Assembly: GCF_000499385.1 (NCBI RefSeq)
Contig: NW_013654827.1
Location: 32,485 to 96,484 of the forward strand
Origin: Eimeria necatrix
Taxonomy: Eukaryota; Apicomplexa; Conoidasida; Eucoccidiorida; Eimeriidae
Direction of reading: 5' to 3'
DNA: 64,000 nt
In this document: one piece after another, positions 38,301-51,137 of the stretch
Numbering within the stretch: the stretch's first letter is position 1
How the letters are laid out: every line of letters starts with the position of its first letter
Program-made: the position numbers and the translations under genes
The notes under the pieces: generated by a model
What the model saw: only the letters and a program-made list of their open reading frames with translations
Told to the model about the DNA's origin: nothing
Databases searched by the model: none

Positions 38301-41300
38301 AACTCCGAACCCTGCGAGGCATCGAGTACCTCGTGAATCTGAAGGACTTGCAGGTGGCAGATAACGAGTTGACGCATGTGGGTGCAGCCCTCAGCAATAA
38401 CAAGAACCTAGAAAAGTTAAACATTGCGGCAAACTTGTAAGATGCGACACGATGATGCACCCTGCAATTCCAGTGCTAGACTTCAGCGAAATTGGCACAA
38501 CAATTCACAAAATGAAAGCCCTACAGTGTTACTTCTGTAAAACTTCTTGTGGCTTAAGGCAGTCAATATAAAATGCTCATCTCTGTCCCAAAATTGCCAA
38601 GCTTTCCTTCTGTTAGTGGTCGTATGGCCATTTCCCTCGCAGTACATAAATTGTTCCCCTCTGTTAGGAGTCATAGGAGCGTCTCTTCCTCTCCATCGCA
38701 TAAAGCTTTCGTATGGTTTGGTTTGTCCTTCAGCATTTGGTCTTTGCATGAAGTGACCCTTCTCTCTCAACTACCTCGTCTCCAGTCTCTCCTATTTTCG
38801 GACGTTCACTTTCTTGCAAGACAAAACCCTATATGCAGACTAAAAAATCACGAAATGTTTGCTCTCTACCACATACCGAACTTGAAGGTGAGCGGCAGGA
38901 CTCTCCACAAACGCAGTAGTTTGGCTTTCGAGTAGCAAAGCATGAGGTTATATGGGGAGATAGCCTCTCAATCGGGCTTATTTCGCCTTCTCCACGTAGC
39001 ATTCAGCTGTTCTGCTCTAATAGCAGCAGCACATTACTCTAATTATACGCTATGGTGACGCCGAATGCTTCACTCTGTATTGTATTAGAAACATCAGACC
39101 CCGTAAGGCTACATCGCCAAAGGCTCATCTAAGAACGTAGCCTTAGGGCTGTACAATTAGGCAAATTTGGGAGTTCTGTGGCTTGTGGAGTGAGTATATT
39201 AGTTAGTATTTGTGCAGAGTGATAGACTAGAAGCGAGTACGCTGTGGCAAAATGCACAAAGAAAAGGAGCTGCGAACAAAACAGTTCAGTGCCCGGAGAT
39301 GCAGATCGCATGAGCAAGGACTGGCATCAGTTAGAGCGCAGCAGCAATACCAACGCCAGAAACAACAAGGCACGTGAAGTGAGGCACTATTTGTGCAACC
39401 TGTGGCCTCAGGCTCTAAATCAGACTGTACTTGATGCCGGTGACTCCGCGTTTGTCGCTTCAACCTACCAAAGAAAACGACTTTATTATTTGCTCGAGCA
39501 ACAAAAGACAAGACGAGAAGCTAGAGATGCGCTGAAGGACCTAGAAAGGCTTCACGGGAAATTCAGAGTCGCCATTAAACAGGGAAGAAGTTTTTCTGTA
39601 AGCGAAAAACTGAGGCCTTGAGGATCCGTGGAGCATGTATTCCCTAAAACTCTTCATCTACCGTAGCTGCATGCAGATCTTTTTGTGGCTGTGATTACCA
39701 AGTAGCGATACGAAGAATGTTCCCGCAGCACTACCTCAATTTTACGACTATCAGATGGCGTGTGTGGCCATTTTCACGTTTTTTATCTTAGTCAGTGCAT
39801 TGTCTATACAGTTGGAAAATGGCATCTTCCCAGCGATCCCTCTTACGCCATTTCTACAATGCTTTTTGGTCAATTCTCAGTGTGGGGGGAGATTCACTTT
39901 CTGTTCACTAGCGGGACCCAGCATGATATTTGTAGCCACTTTAATGCAGCGTCGCCTTCCCCGCGTCAGTTTCACAACTTGCTGGTGCGCCCTCTGCTTT
40001 CCTAGGATCTAGTCGTAGCACGGGGAGGGCTCTGCGGCGGCGCGTCTTTCTTTCGTTGGCTTGCCGCTGAGGTGCGAAGGAGGAAAGAGACGATAATGAG
40101 CACGAAAAGAAAAGAACTGGAGCGGTTTGGAAATATACATCTTGAGCTCGGTGATCCTAGTAAGAACTGGTCGGTCGTAAGCGTTTTTCAGGGTCTGTCT
40201 GTTCCTTGAAGAAGACGCTTTTAGTTACAAACCATTTTTCCTCCTTGTTCCCGTTTCTCTTAAAGTTCTGAGCTGCACATAGGTTTGCTTTGTGTCATTT
40301 TCTACTTTTCTCCCTGCGTGACTGCCTTTCTCCGTCACTTTACTGCGACTTCTCGTCAAATGTTTAACGGTGATGGTTTTAAGTTCATGCGTACAACCAC
40401 AAGTACTCCTGCACTCTTGCCGGGGGAATATATGTGTTGTGCTTGAGTTCGTGAGTACACAGTTGAGAATGTCGAAATACTTGAAACTCTTGAAAAAATC
40501 CTGCGTGCAGCCTCCTAGTGTGTCTTGTGTGCATGAAGAGCATACGTTGCTCTCACAAATATGGGCTGACTCTATGTTCTCTACAGAAAAAGAGCTTCCA
40601 ACTACGTCATCATCATGGGTCCTACAACTGTTATCTTTCTGTGGGAAATCCCTTTGCGCGTGCGTTATCAGGTACCGCCGCGCTGCCGATTTCCTACTTC
40701 ATTCTTTTTCAGCAGGTGATTTCTCCCAGTTCGGATTTAAGAGCGTTCGAATCATTAGCGTTCAGCGTGTTGTCAACAGAGAAGCAGAGGCAGCTTTCGA
40801 GCTACTCAAGTAAGAACAGCTCATTTTTCGACGCGTCGGTGTGTTGCTTGCTGCCAGATATTGTGTTGCTGGGAAAAGTAGCAAAGTGACGCTGCGAAAA
40901 GTGTTTTTGGATGCTGTTACTAATGTTGTTAAGGGCGAAAGCGGTACAGTTGCGAATAAGCTTGACAAGTTATTGCGCGTGCGGCTAAGGCCAATCGATT
41001 TCAGAAATAGTGTATTGAAGTAATTTGGAGGATGTTATGCGTTTATCAGTACAGCAAATGTGACTTATCCCGCTTGATTGTGTTGGGTGGAGTAGGTGCA
41101 CTTGCGGAGTGGATAGCGTAGGGGACTGGGTCCTTTGTGGCGCGGATCCCAAGAACCCGTCGGGGCTACTTGGGTATGTCCAAAGGGACACTGGCTTTTC
41201 CTTTTGGCTCCGTCCTCTTTTTACGAACTCAGTGACACGCTGCACACAGTATGCGCAAGTTGGCTTGCTCACTCTTCGGAAACAGATTTGTGCTGTGCAG

Positions 41301-44300
41301 ATAGATAGCAGCAGGCCTACAACTAAAGTGAAGTTGCCTGTATGAGTAGTCACACACATAGACGAGGGTAAAAGCTCAGACTACTTTCTTTTGTCTTCCC
41401 AGGCAGTGCACAACGGCTATGTTCGGAAATTTATTTGCCCAGCACGGTGCGCCTTACACTGGCCAGTTTGTAGTCGCGTCCAACGGCCTTGCGGAGGCGG
41501 ACCTGCCTAGATTACAGTGAGGGCACAGTAAACGCACAACTGTCATTTGCTAATTAGGCGCTTACTCTGTGCTTTGCTCATTTTACGAATTGTTAAAGAT
41601 CCCTAACTTCCTGCGCATCGGCCTTCAAATTGTAATGGGATATGAAAAAAGGGTCCTCTCCGGGTCTGTTGCCACTGCGCAGAAAGGCGAAGCCACCTAG
41701 ATTATGTCACTTATGCATAGTGCCTTAGGAGGAAAATGTTAGTTCTGTTTGAAATTTCCTAGGAGCAAAGTTGCCCATGTTCCTGTCTACAGCGCATTGG
41801 CGGCAAATGAGACTTTCCAGGCGATTGCTAGGCAAACGCTTGAACTCGGTGAAAAGACTCGAAGCGCCTTAAGCGGCCTTCCACTGAATGAAGCATGTCG
41901 TTCTGACTTATCACCTTCCACTGGAGAGTGCAGAGAGTCGAAGGAAAGCACAGAAAAGCCAGTTTCCAGCCGACTGCTGCCGCAAGCAGTAAAGAATGGG
42001 CGGATGCTGCTACCTGATGGGGAGGTGCTGCTCTGCCGCCCCCTTTTGCACGAGCCCCTAGCAGATACGCCATTATGGTACAAGCCGGAGGACATGCCAA
42101 AGCTTAGAGACCAATGTCCCACGAGAGGAGTTTTCAACGTCGCAAAGGAGCACTACAGTGAGACAAATATTTTAACAGGAAAAACAGCTAGCTGAGCCGA
42201 CAATTCATGATGACATAATTGCCCGAAAACTTTATACAGTTCCCAAACAAGCACTGTCCTCCTCCTAGCAAGAGGCGCCATGCCGTGTGCTTTATTTGGA
42301 TATCAACACTACACTTGCATATGCACGTATGAAGCTGCATCCAGAAACGGCGGAGCCTTTGCGACGGCATTCCAAAATATCTAGGCAGTCACTTGTGAGT
42401 CGTATTCAGAATCAGGGAGTGAAAGTTCCGCTTCTTCCATTACCTGTGCGCTGGCTCCGCGTGGCCCGACAAGTGTCTACAGGCAGCGATTTTGGAACCC
42501 ACAGATGAAAACGTGGTACTCTTACTGACGCTCTATATTGCTAACACCTCTTCGTATGCACATTCTTCAAGCCAGCTGCTCCATGCTTTCGGGGCTTGTC
42601 CACTGTTTCTTCGTTGCAACCATATCAACTGTACTAGCATTCACAAACGGGTTTTGGTAGACGACTCAGCTAGTGAAAGCAGGTGGCTCCGATGACTTGG
42701 TATTACAGCAGGCACTCGGTAAAAATGAGCTCCATTTACAACATTTTAATCCGAATTGTTTCGGCTTCCACGCTAATTTGAATTGCATGGCACAACTATA
42801 TTCAAGCAAACGCTTCCTGCGTTGAGCTTTCCTGAATCGCCCAGCCATCTCTTTAAAGTTGACTCGGACGCGCTTCGATTTTTTTCTTCCGCATATTTCA
42901 GGTGGTTTTCTGAGCCTCGCTGCCTCCTTCCACACTTTCTAGTTCGTTTTTCGTACTCATATGATTTGCCTGATATGGCAACCCTTCCCAATGCTTCTGG
43001 GGAGTCCACAGCGCGAGAATCGTCACGAACAGCACCCGCAGCGCCCAAATCGCCACCTCCAGCCGCTGCGTCAACGCCCTCACCAACGCCAGCTGCTCCT
43101 CTAGTCGCAACTTTGGGTACTTCGCAGGAAACCGCAGCAGTTGTTGCGCCACTGCAGTGTCAGGAAGAGGCAGGTGACGCGCTCATCTCAAAGACAGCTC
43201 CTCAAGGATCTCAAGTAGCTCCAGCAATTTCCTCAGAGTTAAATGAAGGCGGTCAAGGAGCTCATCCAGAAACTCGTCCTCGCAACAGCGCGGTGCGAGA
43301 ACCAGGAACGGGTTCTCCCTTCGTAGATCTTATAAAGTACGTAACTCACGGATTAACTGCAGCATTTAGAAGGCCTTGACGCATGCGAGGCATTCTAATC
43401 TGCGCCCCGTTTTCCCCCTGCATCAGCTATTTGAATAAGAGAGTCTGTTGGAGTACTGAATGCGGTTTATGGATTTTTCAAGGTCTTTCTACGCTGTTGG
43501 GCATCTAGAAGTGCTATCATGGTCTGCGAAGTCTATGTTTGCTTCAGTATGGCTAAGCATCTCCTTTCCATTCGAACGAAAGAACTCTTAAAACTAAGGG
43601 AACCCCCTTGGCTATGCGAGTCATCTGATCAGGGGAGGGTCGGCGCAGCCAGTCACGAAATCTTAGAAGAAGTTGTTTTTGGGGAGGACCACTTGCAAGA
43701 GGTCCTACAAAATAGTTTTACACGGCGGCGAACCAGTGCCGGCGGCCCAGCTATCGAGCCCCAGCAACCGCCCTCAGCCCCGCAAAGCCCTCTTGGAGGA
43801 CTGAGAGCCGGTGAATGCCAAGCACAGCTTGACCGCAATGGCGAAGTCCTGTCACTGAGCTTGAGCAGCAACGCGCATGTTATTGCCTTAAGCCGAGGAG
43901 TTCTCCTGTCGTTCCTCAAGCTTAGGGTGCGTTTTGGACGCGAAAGTAGCTGAGTGGTAGTTAGCAAAACGCCCATGAAAGCAGGTGTAGGGTACCGGCA
44001 ATCATTCACATTTATTGCTGCAGAAACAGTCTTCACATATCATGTAAAGGAACAAATAGTGGTGCTCGACTGCTACAGCTGAGCTTACGTACACGCAGCA
44101 GGCAGCTTAATCTTCATTTCCAGTTAGCATGCTGCAATCTAGTGGCTCTTGTGCTCCGCGGTAGCACATTGGGTTTGGGCCGAAAGGTTAGCAGAGTTCA
44201 GCAGCTCGCAACTTGTCCAGGCACAGAAGTAGCAACCAATGCTCCTAACTGGAAACTTTGAAATGCCAGATTCGAACGATGTGTCTCAGGTCCTTTTATT

Positions 44301-47300
44301 ACCCCTTAACGGGATCCGCAGTTTTGAAGCCCCTGACAAGCGTGTCACTGCTTCATACCTCTCCGGCTCTCCTAAGGCCTCTTTTACAGAGTCAAAGGAA
44401 TGCAGCAAAATAGAAATGCCTCAGCTGAGGGTCCTGGACTTGAGTTTCAATGAACTTTGCACTCTGGACGGTTTCTGGAACACCCCGCGTCTGCAGCAGC
44501 TATGCCTTGTTGCCAACCACCTGCTGTTGCTGTCTGATCTTGCACCCGTCGGTCCGATCATCACTGGATCCTAAATGCTTCAGCACTATTCAGATAAATC
44601 CAATACAGGGAAAGCGCAAGACGACAGAGAGGAGCTTTCTCGTAGCATCTATTTCCCCACCTCATGACACCGCAGCTAAGCACGTCAAAAATAACGTAGC
44701 GGCGACTTCACACACGTGGCATGCCAGACCACACGCTTCAGCCTTTGAGGCTCATGCCCAGAGCAAACCATGTTTTAAGGTGCCTTAGAGTTACGAAAGC
44801 ATTGCCTTGAGCAGCTGATTGAAGGCCAGGTAGTCTTGGAATTTCACACGGTAGACAGTTCTTCAGATACACCTTTTGTTGCAGGCACCGCTGCTCCTCG
44901 GCTGCGACAGCTGTGGCTTGCGGGGAATCCCCTACACCTGGGCGCGCACACTGCGCAACAGCTGCAGCAGCTGCTACCGGCATTGGATCTGCTTGACGGT
45001 CGAGCGTTGCAATCCCCTCCAACGTGTCTCGTAAAGTCCCCAGCTTCTCCGCATGAACCCGGCAAAGGAGTTGTTGAGCAGGTCTCCCACTGCGTCACCA
45101 GCTCTTCGATGACGCAGATGCAATCGGGTGTTGCCGAGCCTCGCAGCTGGGCAATTGCAGCTGCTGCGCAGATGTCTTCTATGGAGGAGTCGCAAGGCCA
45201 GAGATACTGGTGCGCCAAGTGCAGGAGCACTTATGCATTACTATGTGGGGGAGAAGTGAGGTCTTATATACGGTCCACAATCTCCGCTGTGCAGTATGAC
45301 TCCATGTTCACCATTTTTCAGCAAGACACGCTTGCGGGCTTCATATGGATTCACGAACAGAAAACATGGGAAGGCACCTAAGGGGCGTCTAGCTTTTGCG
45401 AAAAGTTTCCTTTTGTCGCTTTTTCAGTACGTGTAAGGCTGAGGACGCGCAGCTTCTTGCATGCTCCTTCGTGGTTCCAAGAGCAGGATCTGCTGAAACA
45501 CCTGAAACATCGAGACCACTTGAAGATATTGACCCCCTCCCAGTGGCGTCTCTTCTGCCCCCCTGCAGGGGTTCTGGACAGCTGTGCTGCTGCTTCTGCT
45601 GCTGCTGCTGCAGCTGCTGCAATTGTGACAAACCTCCTGCGAAAATTGCTGCACTGCCTGTGGCATCGCAAGTATCGGATTCCAGTGTATGTGCGGGGTA
45701 CTCCAACGGCTGTGGAGGCCTCTGTTCGGTCGCTGCTGCTATCCAATCAGCAGGTGCTACCTTATGGAGGCCCGGCTATGGTCCCAAGCCAGCCGCTGCA
45801 GATATCCAGCATCAGCGACAACTACACAGTTTATATAAGGATCTGGACAAAGAGGGGCCACTTGGCGCAGTTGAGCTCACCTGGAGCAATTGGAGGGAAA
45901 AAGTGGATGTCCTGGAGATGTCATTCTTGCGATTGCGCGACACTCCAAACGTACATACCTTGATCGGCCTTAAAAGGCTGGAACTGTCTGAGAATAGACT
46001 GAGCAGCATACAAGTAAGTAAGGTGGCGATACCTGCATCATGTTAGAAACGCCATCGCTGCGGATAGATATCAAATAGATGTAAATCAATGCACTTCCGG
46101 CAAAACTTCGTCAGATCAGTCTTTAAGTCTGTTCTCATCCGAATGGCTTTTGCAGAGGGCCCACTGTGCTGCTTTGTTGAACAGCTACCCTGCAGCTCAA
46201 CAGGAACAGAATGGGCTTGATGTTACGCGTTTTCTGCTATTACTGATTCTAACGACTGTACCTTCGTATGCTGTTTCTTTGCCTGTGAGGACTATTTTGA
46301 CCCGTTTCTTGTACTAATGCCAGCGCGATCATTTCAGGGCATTCTGGGGCTGCGCCTTTTGGAAGAGCTTCTCCTCGATGGGAACGAAATTCAGAGTCTT
46401 GAAGGGATTGAGTCACTGTGTCACTTGGAGTGTTTAGACATTTCTCACAACCGCATTATTTCCTTTCCGCCAGGGATGCAGCAGCTCAAGCGTTTGGTAT
46501 TCCTCTGTGCGGAGGGCAACAAACTGCAGCAACTAGAACATTTGCAAGGACTCCCAGCGCTTACGCAGCTGTACCTCAACAGCAACAACATTCAAGGCTT
46601 TCGGTAAGTTAACATCGTGATTCCGCAACTTGATCGCTCACATTGGAATAAGCTACACTCCAATGCACTTATTATGGTTTATTTTCATATACTTTGAATC
46701 CGTTTCACTCGGCAGGAATTACCAGCAGGTGATGAGAACGTTGCAATAGCCATTCGCTGTCATTTTGAAACACTTGGAAACGTGCCCCTGCTGCTCATGC
46801 GTCGGTTTCCGTGCAGACCGCTAATGCACCTTTCCCGCTGTCCGTGCCTCCGTGTGCTAGACCTGCGCAATAATCCATTAAGCAGAGAAGCAGAATATCG
46901 GCCCTATACCCTTTATCTCCTTCCAACGTTAAAAGTCCTAGATGGAGTTGAACCAAAACAAGAAGAGACAGCAGAAGTCAGACAAGAGTTCGCAGGAAGG
47001 CTTACAAGAGAACTGTTGGAGCAAATAATAGGAGCCCCACTGCCTTGCCTCGAAGCGTCCGTATATATAACGTTCCACAAAAATGCATAGAAACGGGTGC
47101 ATGGAAAGTTCAAAGACTTTTGAGCTCTACAGCTGCATGGGCAGGCCATTATGGTAGTGCTCAAACACGACTGGTTTTACCTACGGGGCTATCAGCGTGC
47201 CAAAGTGCCGTTAGCGGACAACGCAGTAAAAGGAGATTGTGTATATTCCAAGGTCTAGAGAAATAAATGGTGTAGATATGTTACAAGCCTGAGCTTCAGC

Positions 47301-49275
47301 AACAGCGTACAAGTGTATGCTTTGCCACTTCGGGCTCCACCGACCTTGTCCTGTGTTTCAGTGAGCTTTATCCGCTTTTTTGGCATTGAGTGCATTTTGC
47401 CAAACGGTCAATATTTGTAGCTTGGTTGCGTTGCCATGGAGACTTCAATTTTCGCCTGCAATAATCCACGGCACATCTTCCTGTGCATTTTATATTCCCA
47501 GCTCAATCGATCTGTCCGGTCACCGCCTCCGTCGCATCTCGGACGTGATTAAAGAGGAGAATTTTCCGTTTTTACTGAGCATCGATTTAAGCCAAAACAA
47601 AATTACGAGTCTGGCCTCATTGGGAACTTTACCCCTACTGAGGGTTAGCCTTTTGAAATTTTGATGAACAACGTCCAGACGAACGAACCCGAACTCAGAA
47701 AGTCATACACCAGAAAGAGTAAGAAACTGGTTTCGCTCGTGTCTGCTGTTTGCAGGAACTAGTGGTAGCGCACAACAAGATCGACCTTTCAGCAGGAGGC
47801 CTAGGAGGGGTAGACGGACCAGGATTGCTGTCACTGCCATTACTCGAGGTATACCTGCCTACATATAACCGAGTCGACGGATTTGCATGTGCATCTCTAC
47901 ATCAGATACAGAGTAACGTTCTGCTTCGTGACTCTCTCCGCTGCGTTGTTTCGCGTGTTTGGCTACAGCGTTTAGATCTAAGCCACAACTCACTGCGCAA
48001 CTTGAAGGGCTTGGCAACAGCACCGCTCGAAAATATCCGAGTACTCCAGCTGAGGGGAAATGGCCTCTCAAGGAAAGAAGGACTTCTCAACTGCTCTCAT
48101 CTAGAAGTTCTTGACTTGAGCGATAACAGGATCAGAAGGATTGACCCTGACGGTTTTCAGGGTGTGACTGAAACGCTCCGTTGTTTAGTAATGGAAAGGA
48201 ACGGATTGAGGTATTCTTTTTCCACTCCAGCATCAGTGTATCAGTAAAGGCATGCCGAAACTTGCCGCCGAGATCTCTCCAAACCCCAAGGTAGAGTAGC
48301 GTAACAATGACGCGCAAAGCAAACAATTAGCCCAGCAATTGAACAGTTTCGTGTGACCGCAATTGTCTCTGCATACCTCAGGTCGCTTTGCGGCCTCCCG
48401 CTTTTACCCAATCTTGAGGAGTTGCGAATTGCACAGAACAGAATACCTGACTTTACGCAGATCGAATACCTTGTTCAGCTACCCAAGCTAAAACAAATTG
48501 GGTGAGCAGCTAAGCGTTTCCGCCACACAATCAAAGGGGGCTATACAAGTCTTTGCTGCATATCAGTGTTACGCGGTAGCAGCACATGCGAATTTATACT
48601 TCTGCAAATGGGATCCAGTCAACTGAGTGGCCAAACAGACGTAATTCTGCATCCAGTCAAGCACCGAAATATTTGAGACCAGTCCATATCACAAAGGCAT
48701 TACCTCTCTGCACTTTTCAGTCGGCTCGCCAAATCTACGCATCCTACTCTGCTGGAGCTTTACATTATTTGCGCAGATTCCAGCAGAACCCTGCATGTCA
48801 GCGCCGTCATTGGCGTGCTGTCCTAGCTGAGCAGCTTCCTCAGCTGCAGACAATCGATGGTGATATCATATCACTAGAAGGTATTCAGAGGAAACTGCCT
48901 GTAGGACAAACTGAAGCACTGCCTGCTCCTGAAGAGCTGCTACACCCTGTATCTAGATCTCTTCATGACGAACCAGGGTCATCAGGCGTATTCCCTCAAC
49001 AGCAGGCGCTGGAGCATCAGCAGTTTCTTCTGCATCAGCAACTTCAGCTGTCGCACCCCACGAAATCGACAAAGGGCCGCTCGATCGTGCAGTCAAAGCC
49101 TGAAGCACTCACGCCTGGAGGACTCCAAAAGAATAGGCAGCCGCAGACTGTACCCGAGGTTGTCTCCCTTAATCTTGGCATTGTGGGTACAGGCGCCCCA
49201 GGGATTTCTCCCAATCCTGCCGGAGTTTCCTTGTTGTCTCGCCGCGACACTCAACCGGAAACTACAGGTATATAG
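35388..49275 (+). CDS. LRRC9: LRRC9 orthologue with 684-residue Ser-rich N-terminal extension
   Basis: A long LRR protein of flagellated eukaryotes. Exon 1 (35388-37441) encodes a low-complexity Ser/Asn/Arg-rich extension ending SLGSAHE; donor GTAAGC, phase 2. Then: 37649-37902, 38133-38436, 38734-38887 (LRRs, then NPICRLKNHEMFALYHIPNL, the LRR cap); about 39219-39597 (coil, boundaries partly unsure); a piece ending at 40176 (ERFGNIHLELGDPSKNW); 40730-40809, 40858-41019, 41096-41339, 41407-41516, 41763-42157 (middle domain). A Pro/Ala-rich piece (about 42960-43370) is uncertain. The second LRR block includes exons near 43519-43926, 44290-44560, 44780-45255, 45428-46015, then 46338-46603, 46817-47060, 47502-47643, 47756-47848, 47969-48210, 48382-48501 and 48777-49275. 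Signature strings are LRLLEELLLDGNEIQSLEG, RPYTLYLLPTLKVLDG and AGRLTRELLEQIIG. The order of LRR blocks, caps and middle domain follows vertebrate LRRC9 from end to end. The extension is absent there. Confidence 0.8.
41096..41516 (+). other. PARP/ART-like fold segment inside the LRRC9 orthologue
   Basis: Two exons read DWVLCGADPKNPSGLLGY, then a hydrophobic strand pattern GLLTLRKQICAVQI, then TGQFVVASNGLAEADLPR. In vertebrate LRRC9 the matching place has GILLITKVFLG and FVFDHDLVLPEYVVEF, which resemble the late strands of PARP catalytic domains (LLL..V.LG and YVIFD..Q.LPEYLI). No His-Tyr-Glu triad is evident, so catalysis is unlikely. Fold assignment is inference. Confidence 0.3.
45584..45630 (+). 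repeat. CTG triplet run inside LRRC9-like frame
   Basis: An interrupted TGC/CTG run lies in the coding frame of the exon at 45428-46015, where it reads as a Cys-rich stretch (CCCFCCCCC). The +2 frame reads poly-Ala and is also open, but only the Cys frame leads into the LRR strings LTWSNWREKVDVLEMSFLRL and GLKRLELSENRL. Confidence 0.6.
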
Positions 49276-49881
49276 ATATCTAGGGGGCAGTTTTGCTACT
49301 TCACGGAGATTCGAGCGTTAGCTGCACTAGTTAATGACGGGATCAAAAGTGAAGAGATTGTGCATCAGCGAATAGATCAGTGCCGATGGCTTCAAGAGCC
49401 ATCATCGCTTTTTTGCCGTCTTACTTCAGGAATGCAGGGAATTGTGAGTAATAAGGGCCATAGAGCAGTTAGCCGAAGCCTGTTAAAAGTCAACCGCTGC
49501 GGAACCACCGACGATCGCCAGATGGCTTCGCAAGCTGGCGTTTTGACTAAAAGTGAACTGTGCGGTGCAAACGTGGACCGATACACGAGGAGCAGCAGCA
49601 CTGACATGTGTAGTGCCCTTGCGAGTTGCTATTCCCCAACGGCTCCCTATCTGTCAACACTACAGCAGCACGAATCCTTTGACACGCCTTCTGAAAGCAG
49701 GTTCCAACGCTGTCATGACCCAGCTAGCATGGGTGGACCTGCACAGAACACCAACATTGGATGCATGCAGCTACCTTCGGTGTTACAGGGACTTTGCCTT
49801 CATACAGAAGGCGATCGCGGACAGTCGAAAAACGCCCGGCTTACTGTGCCATTAAGCCGGCAGAGGAAGATAACTGGTTGA
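49276..49881 (+). other. In-frame open extension beyond the LRRC9-like stop
   Basis: After the TAG at 49273-49275 the same frame stays open for 201 codons to TGA at 49879. It reads CYFTEIRALAALVND and later a Ser/Thr-rich tail. It could be a separate 3' exon entered after an intron starting at GTATAT (49269), readthrough sequence, or the mark of a nonsense change. A spliced join would have to be phase-consistent; the nearby acceptor GGGGCAG (49290) is in the wrong phase for that donor. Confidence 0.35.
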
Positions 49882-50469
49882 ATTCAAATTTCACGAATTG
49901 TTTTGCATCTTTGCGTGCGACTAGTTCCGTAACTTTTCCGTTTCACTGACTTTCCATCTTCAATTTAATGCAATTTTCTGTGTAATTAGAAAGCCACGAA
50001 GAAACAGCTTTTCGGTCCACGCTGCGTCAAGTGGCAGCGGCTAAGTAAGGCAAATAACTCCGCAAAATGCTTTCATTTTTGCATGCAGTTGCTGATTGTG
50101 GAAACTTGTAAGCCAGGCGATCAAATGCGCAGGGCCTCTGTGTCCCATAGAAGCAGATTGATAAGAACGAAGTTTTGCACTTTTGGCCTTCAAGGAGTTT
50201 CTCATATTCCTCGTGCAATTAATGAGGCCCCCGTTTGCCAGAGCAAACACCATATCCAACGTTCCATTCCGCATCTTGGCGTTCGTTATTTTCTGCTTGC
50301 TTTTACTTTTTCAAGCGACCACACTCTTGGACGCATCGACGGCTATACGAAAGATAAAAAGCTTTTCATCGCACGTGCTGTCTAAGAAACTGTCGCTTAC
50401 TATGCCTTGCCCACAGCGACATTGGCTGGCAACAGTCGCAAGGGCGCAAGTTCAATCAACGTAGGCTAC

Positions 50470-50645
50470 TCGACCGTACTATTACCAAAAGCGCCTACGT
50501 TGCTGCCCAGAGGGCAGCACATAGGAGCCAAGCCGGGCCTGTTGCATCGGACTAGGAACATTAGGCACCAGCTACAATTACTATGGCCTCCAGTAACAAA
50601 AGGCTACGGCAGCGCGACGTAGACTGTCCAGCAACGTTAGACTGA
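50470..50645 (+). repeat. Diverged dispersed repeat, copy A
   Basis: This shares a run of matching blocks in the same order with 51138-51284: ATTAC(C/T)AAAAGCGCCTA, CTGCC...GGCAG, GGAGC, CAGCTA, TACTATGG, then GCAGCGC(G/T)ACGT and GTCCAG. It could be an old duplication or a decayed mobile element. No coding or terminal repeat is seen. Confidence 0.6.
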
Positions 50646-51137
50646 GTTCAAGCTGCTGGAGTACCGCTTTGCACTGTAGATTCAAGCTGTATAAGCCATC
50701 AAGATCCTGTGAGTCGGCTAATATCTTTGTTGCATTCGAGGAACTGCCAGAGGCTGGAGTACAAGGCTCAAACATAGCAGGACTCAAAGCATGTGCGTCA
50801 CGTTTCGCAGTCAAAATCCGTGTAGTGGGCTCACTGATACATTTCAGCGGTCATAGTATAAAATTGTAATGATGCATGTCTCATGGTGAAACACTAAGTG
50901 ATACAGTACACGCAGTGTACGGAAATGCTTTCATGTGGTCCACAAGTGTCCAAACTATGAGTGGGAAATCTACTGCAGAATTCTGACACGAGCAGTTTTG
51001 ACGATTGTACCTTTTCCTTGGCTGTGGGCAAAGCCATGATGTTGCTGCTGCCAGCAGCTCAGATGCTCTGTAGGCTGCACGGTCCGTCAAGGAAAAAGAA
51101 GGCAGTTCTATAGGACGTGAATTTAACTACATCACCG

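Noticed and set aside
39881..40005. Frame reading GEIHFLFTSGTQHD, first taken as an LRRC9 middle-domain exon
   Set aside because: The downstream piece ending at 40176 (GNIHLELGDPSKNW) fits the same LRRC9 position better and has a GTAAGC donor. Both cannot be the same segment.
45457..45963. 168-codon plus frame with a poly-Ala run
   Set aside because: Overlaps the LRRC9-like exon in another frame. Only the other frame carries the LRR strings that continue into the next exons.
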